Shown in pieces: positions 62,641-64,000 of a DNA stretch of 64,000 bases (its first letter is position 1; the number at the start of each line of letters is the position of its first letter). The DNA is from Dokdonella_A sp963775445. GTDB lineage: Bacteria; Pseudomonadota; Gammaproteobacteria; Xanthomonadales; Rhodanobacteraceae. The stretch is taken from assembly GCA_963775445.1 (NCBI GenBank), contig CAVZIT010000004.1, forward strand, positions 1,798,001 to 1,862,000, in the 5' to 3' direction. The position numbers were made by a program, and so were the translations under genes. The notes under the pieces are model-generated. The model was not told the origin of the DNA, made no database searches, and saw nothing but the letters and a program-made list of their open reading frames with translations.

Positions 62641-63813
62641 CTATTCGCCGACGACGCCGTGAATCGGGCGTACCGAATCCCAGGTCTTGCAGCTCGGACA
62701 CTGCCAATGATGCGCCTTGGCGCCAAATCCGCATTTGCTGCAGCGGTACATGGCCTGGCCCTCCAGCAACTTGCGCGTGAGGTCCCGAAGGCTGAGGAAG
62801 ATTTCACGCCCTTCGCCATTGGCACTATGCAGATTGACATCGATCAGCGCCATCAGGGCGCGCACCGACGGTCGCTGGCGCAACGCTCGATTGAGGAATT
62901 CGATCGCCGCTGGCTCGCCGCGTGTCTTTGCATACAGCTTGGCCAATGCGAGCACGGGCGAAACACCCTGATAGCGCTCGGTCGTCGCGAGCAGGAACTC
63001 TTCGGCGCGCTGCAAACGATCGGCACGTGCATAACATTCGAGCAGCGGTGCCAGGACTTCGGGTACGTAATCCACGTCCTGATCGACGACTCGCTCAAAG
63101 GCCGCTATCGCGCGATCGAGTCGGTCGCACGACGCTTCGACGTTCCCCGCAATGATTCCGGCGCGCACGCAATCGGGATCCGCTTCGTACGCCAGGTCGA
63201 TGTACCGCCGGGCCTCGTCCCAATCGAGCTGGGCGCGGACCTGTTCCGAAAGTTCGCAGTAGAATTGCGCGATGATCGAACCTTGCGATTCGCCCGAAAT
63301 GCGTTCGAGCCGCCGGGCATGGTCGATCGCCTGATCCCAATCGCGTTCGTGTTGGTAGATCGCAATCAAGTGCTTGAGCGCCGAGGGTGCCATCGAGTCC
63401 ATTGCCACGAGGTCGATGAACAAGGTCTCGGCCCGATCGAGCAGGCCTGCGCGCATGTAGTCCTCGCCGAGTTCGAGCAGCGCGACGGTTTTTTCGGCGT
63501 CGTTCAGCGTCGGCCGTGCGATGAGATTCTGGTGCACGCGGATCGCGCGATCGACTTCGCCGCGCCGACGAAAAAGGTTACCGAGTGCGAGGTGGGTTTC
63601 AACGGTATCGCGGTTGATGTCGGCGAGCTTGAGGAAGACTTCGATGGCCTTGTCCTGCTGCTCGTTGAGCAGGTAATTGAGCCCCCGGAAATAGCTGGTC
63701 GACAACTCGTTGACGCGCAAACCCGAGCTGCGTTCGCTGCCACGGCGTGCAACATACCAGCCGGAAAATGCCGCGACGGGCAGAAGCAGGAACAGCAACG
63801 CCAGCTCGTTCAT
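62641..63813 (-). CDS. lapB: LPS assembly protein LapB
   Basis: Membrane-anchored TPR protein that controls LpxC turnover with FtsH and so LPS synthesis. 390 residues: N-terminal anchor (LALLFLLLPVAAFSGWYVARR), nine or so TPR units, and a C-terminal rubredoxin-like zinc domain with two CxxC pairs (MYRCSKCGF and WQCPSCKTWDS). The ATG overlaps the lapA stop (ATGA). Confidence 0.96.
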   Translation of the reverse strand: MNELALLFLLLPVAAFSGWYVARRGSERSSGLRVNELSTSYFRGLNYLLNEQQDKAIEVFLKLADINRDTVETHLALGNLFRRRGEVDRAIRVHQNLIARPTLNDAEKTVALLELGEDYMRAGLLDRAETLFIDLVAMDSMAPSALKHLIAIYQHERDWDQAIDHARRLERISGESQGSIIAQFYCELSEQVRAQLDWDEARRYIDLAYEADPDCVRAGIIAGNVEASCDRLDRAIAAFERVVDQDVDYVPEVLAPLLECYARADRLQRAEEFLLATTERYQGVSPVLALAKLYAKTRGEPAAIEFLNRALRQRPSVRALMALIDVNLHSANGEGREIFLSLRDLTRKLLEGQAMYRCSKCGFGAKAHHWQCPSCKTWDSVRPIHGVVGE

Positions 63814-64000
63814 GGCGATCGATCACGCGGCGGCGGTTTCGACGCATCCTGCAATTCGCGCCGGCAGCGGCGCAGCTCTCTCTTCAATCGTGGCACACGC
63901 CCAAGCCACAACACAATTCCGCCAAGCAACCAGCCAAGCGACAATGCGCCGAGCAAGGCACCGCCCTTGGGGACGCTCAATCGAGCGAAATAGAAATCAA
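63810..64000 (-). CDS. lapA: LapA (DUF1049) membrane protein, partial at its 5' end
   Basis: 63 residues visible, entering from beyond the window edge at 64000 in frame FYFARLSVPKGGALLGALSL. A hydrophobic helix GWLLGGIVLWLG is followed by a basic coiled region (RVPRLKRELRRCRRELQ), as in LapA/YciS. The stop overlaps the lapB ATG by four bases, the usual lapAB arrangement. The N-terminus and first helix lie outside the window. Confidence 0.88.
   Translation of the reverse strand, partial: DFYFARLSVPKGGALLGALSLGWLLGGIVLWLGRVPRLKRELRRCRRELQDASKPPPRDRSP

Noticed and set aside
1..64000. CRISPR arrays, tRNA/rRNA genes, prophage genes, toxin-antitoxin or other defence systems
   Set aside because: Looked for on both strands; no array-like direct repeats, cloverleaf sequences, integrases, transposases or recognisable defence proteins were seen.

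Overview
The window reads as ordinary chromosomal DNA of a GC-rich gammaproteobacterium. The gene content points to the Lysobacterales (Xanthomonadales), probably the Rhodanobacteraceae. Supporting signs are a large DUF349 HEAT-like protein, an AguA/AguB putrescine route, a MoeB with an N-terminal rhodanese domain, a BamE-like exported protein and a FadN-type beta-oxidation protein. The placement is inferred from gene content only; there is no rRNA in the window. I see no prophage, insertion sequence, CRISPR array, tRNA or recognisable defence system.

Left part (1-13.5 kb): the start of a pterin carbinolamine dehydratase gene, nfuA, two tandem monohaem cytochromes c, and a three-gene RND efflux operon (lipoprotein adaptor plus two different pump subunits). 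Next come a DUF349 gene whose reading frame is broken near its 5' end, and a TraB-family membrane protein.

13.5-20.1 kb: aguB and aguA (agmatine to putrescine) lie on the minus strand but are separated by a plus-strand nitric-oxide cassette: nnrS, a DNR-type regulator and a quinol nitric oxide reductase. Two FNR/DNR-type sites (TTGAT-N4-ATCAA and a one-mismatch copy) sit in front of nnrS and norB, so the cassette looks like a self-contained NO-sensing and NO-reducing unit.

20-38 kb is accessory-like: rpmJ (zinc-free type), an aldo/keto reductase, a DUF1499 lipoprotein, a GST, an O-methyltransferase, a cardiolipin-synthase-like enzyme, DUF3008, a secreted unknown protein, a gluconate-2-dehydrogenase-like flavoprotein/cytochrome complex, a four-helix-bundle protein, a CPA1 antiporter, three small unknown genes and two divergent MFS transporters.

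38-53 kb is a housekeeping block on the minus strand: folD-guaB-guaA-tadA, mobA-moeA-moeB (molybdenum cofactor), and ndk-rlmN-pilF-rodZ-yfgM-bamB-der, in which many neighbours overlap by a few bases.

53-64 kb: a two-gene beta-oxidation unit preceded by a 28-bp dyad, a GNAT protein, a lipoprotein, and an envelope polysaccharide group (lapA-lapB, a WecA-like transferase, a CapD/WbpM-like dehydratase, galU).

I found no clearly new system. The best leads are the regulated NO cassette lying between aguA and aguB, an RND pump pair in which one subunit lacks two proton-relay residues, the DUF349 frameshift, an orphan minus-strand terminator that may end an unannotated RNA, and the dyad between ndk and the fad genes.
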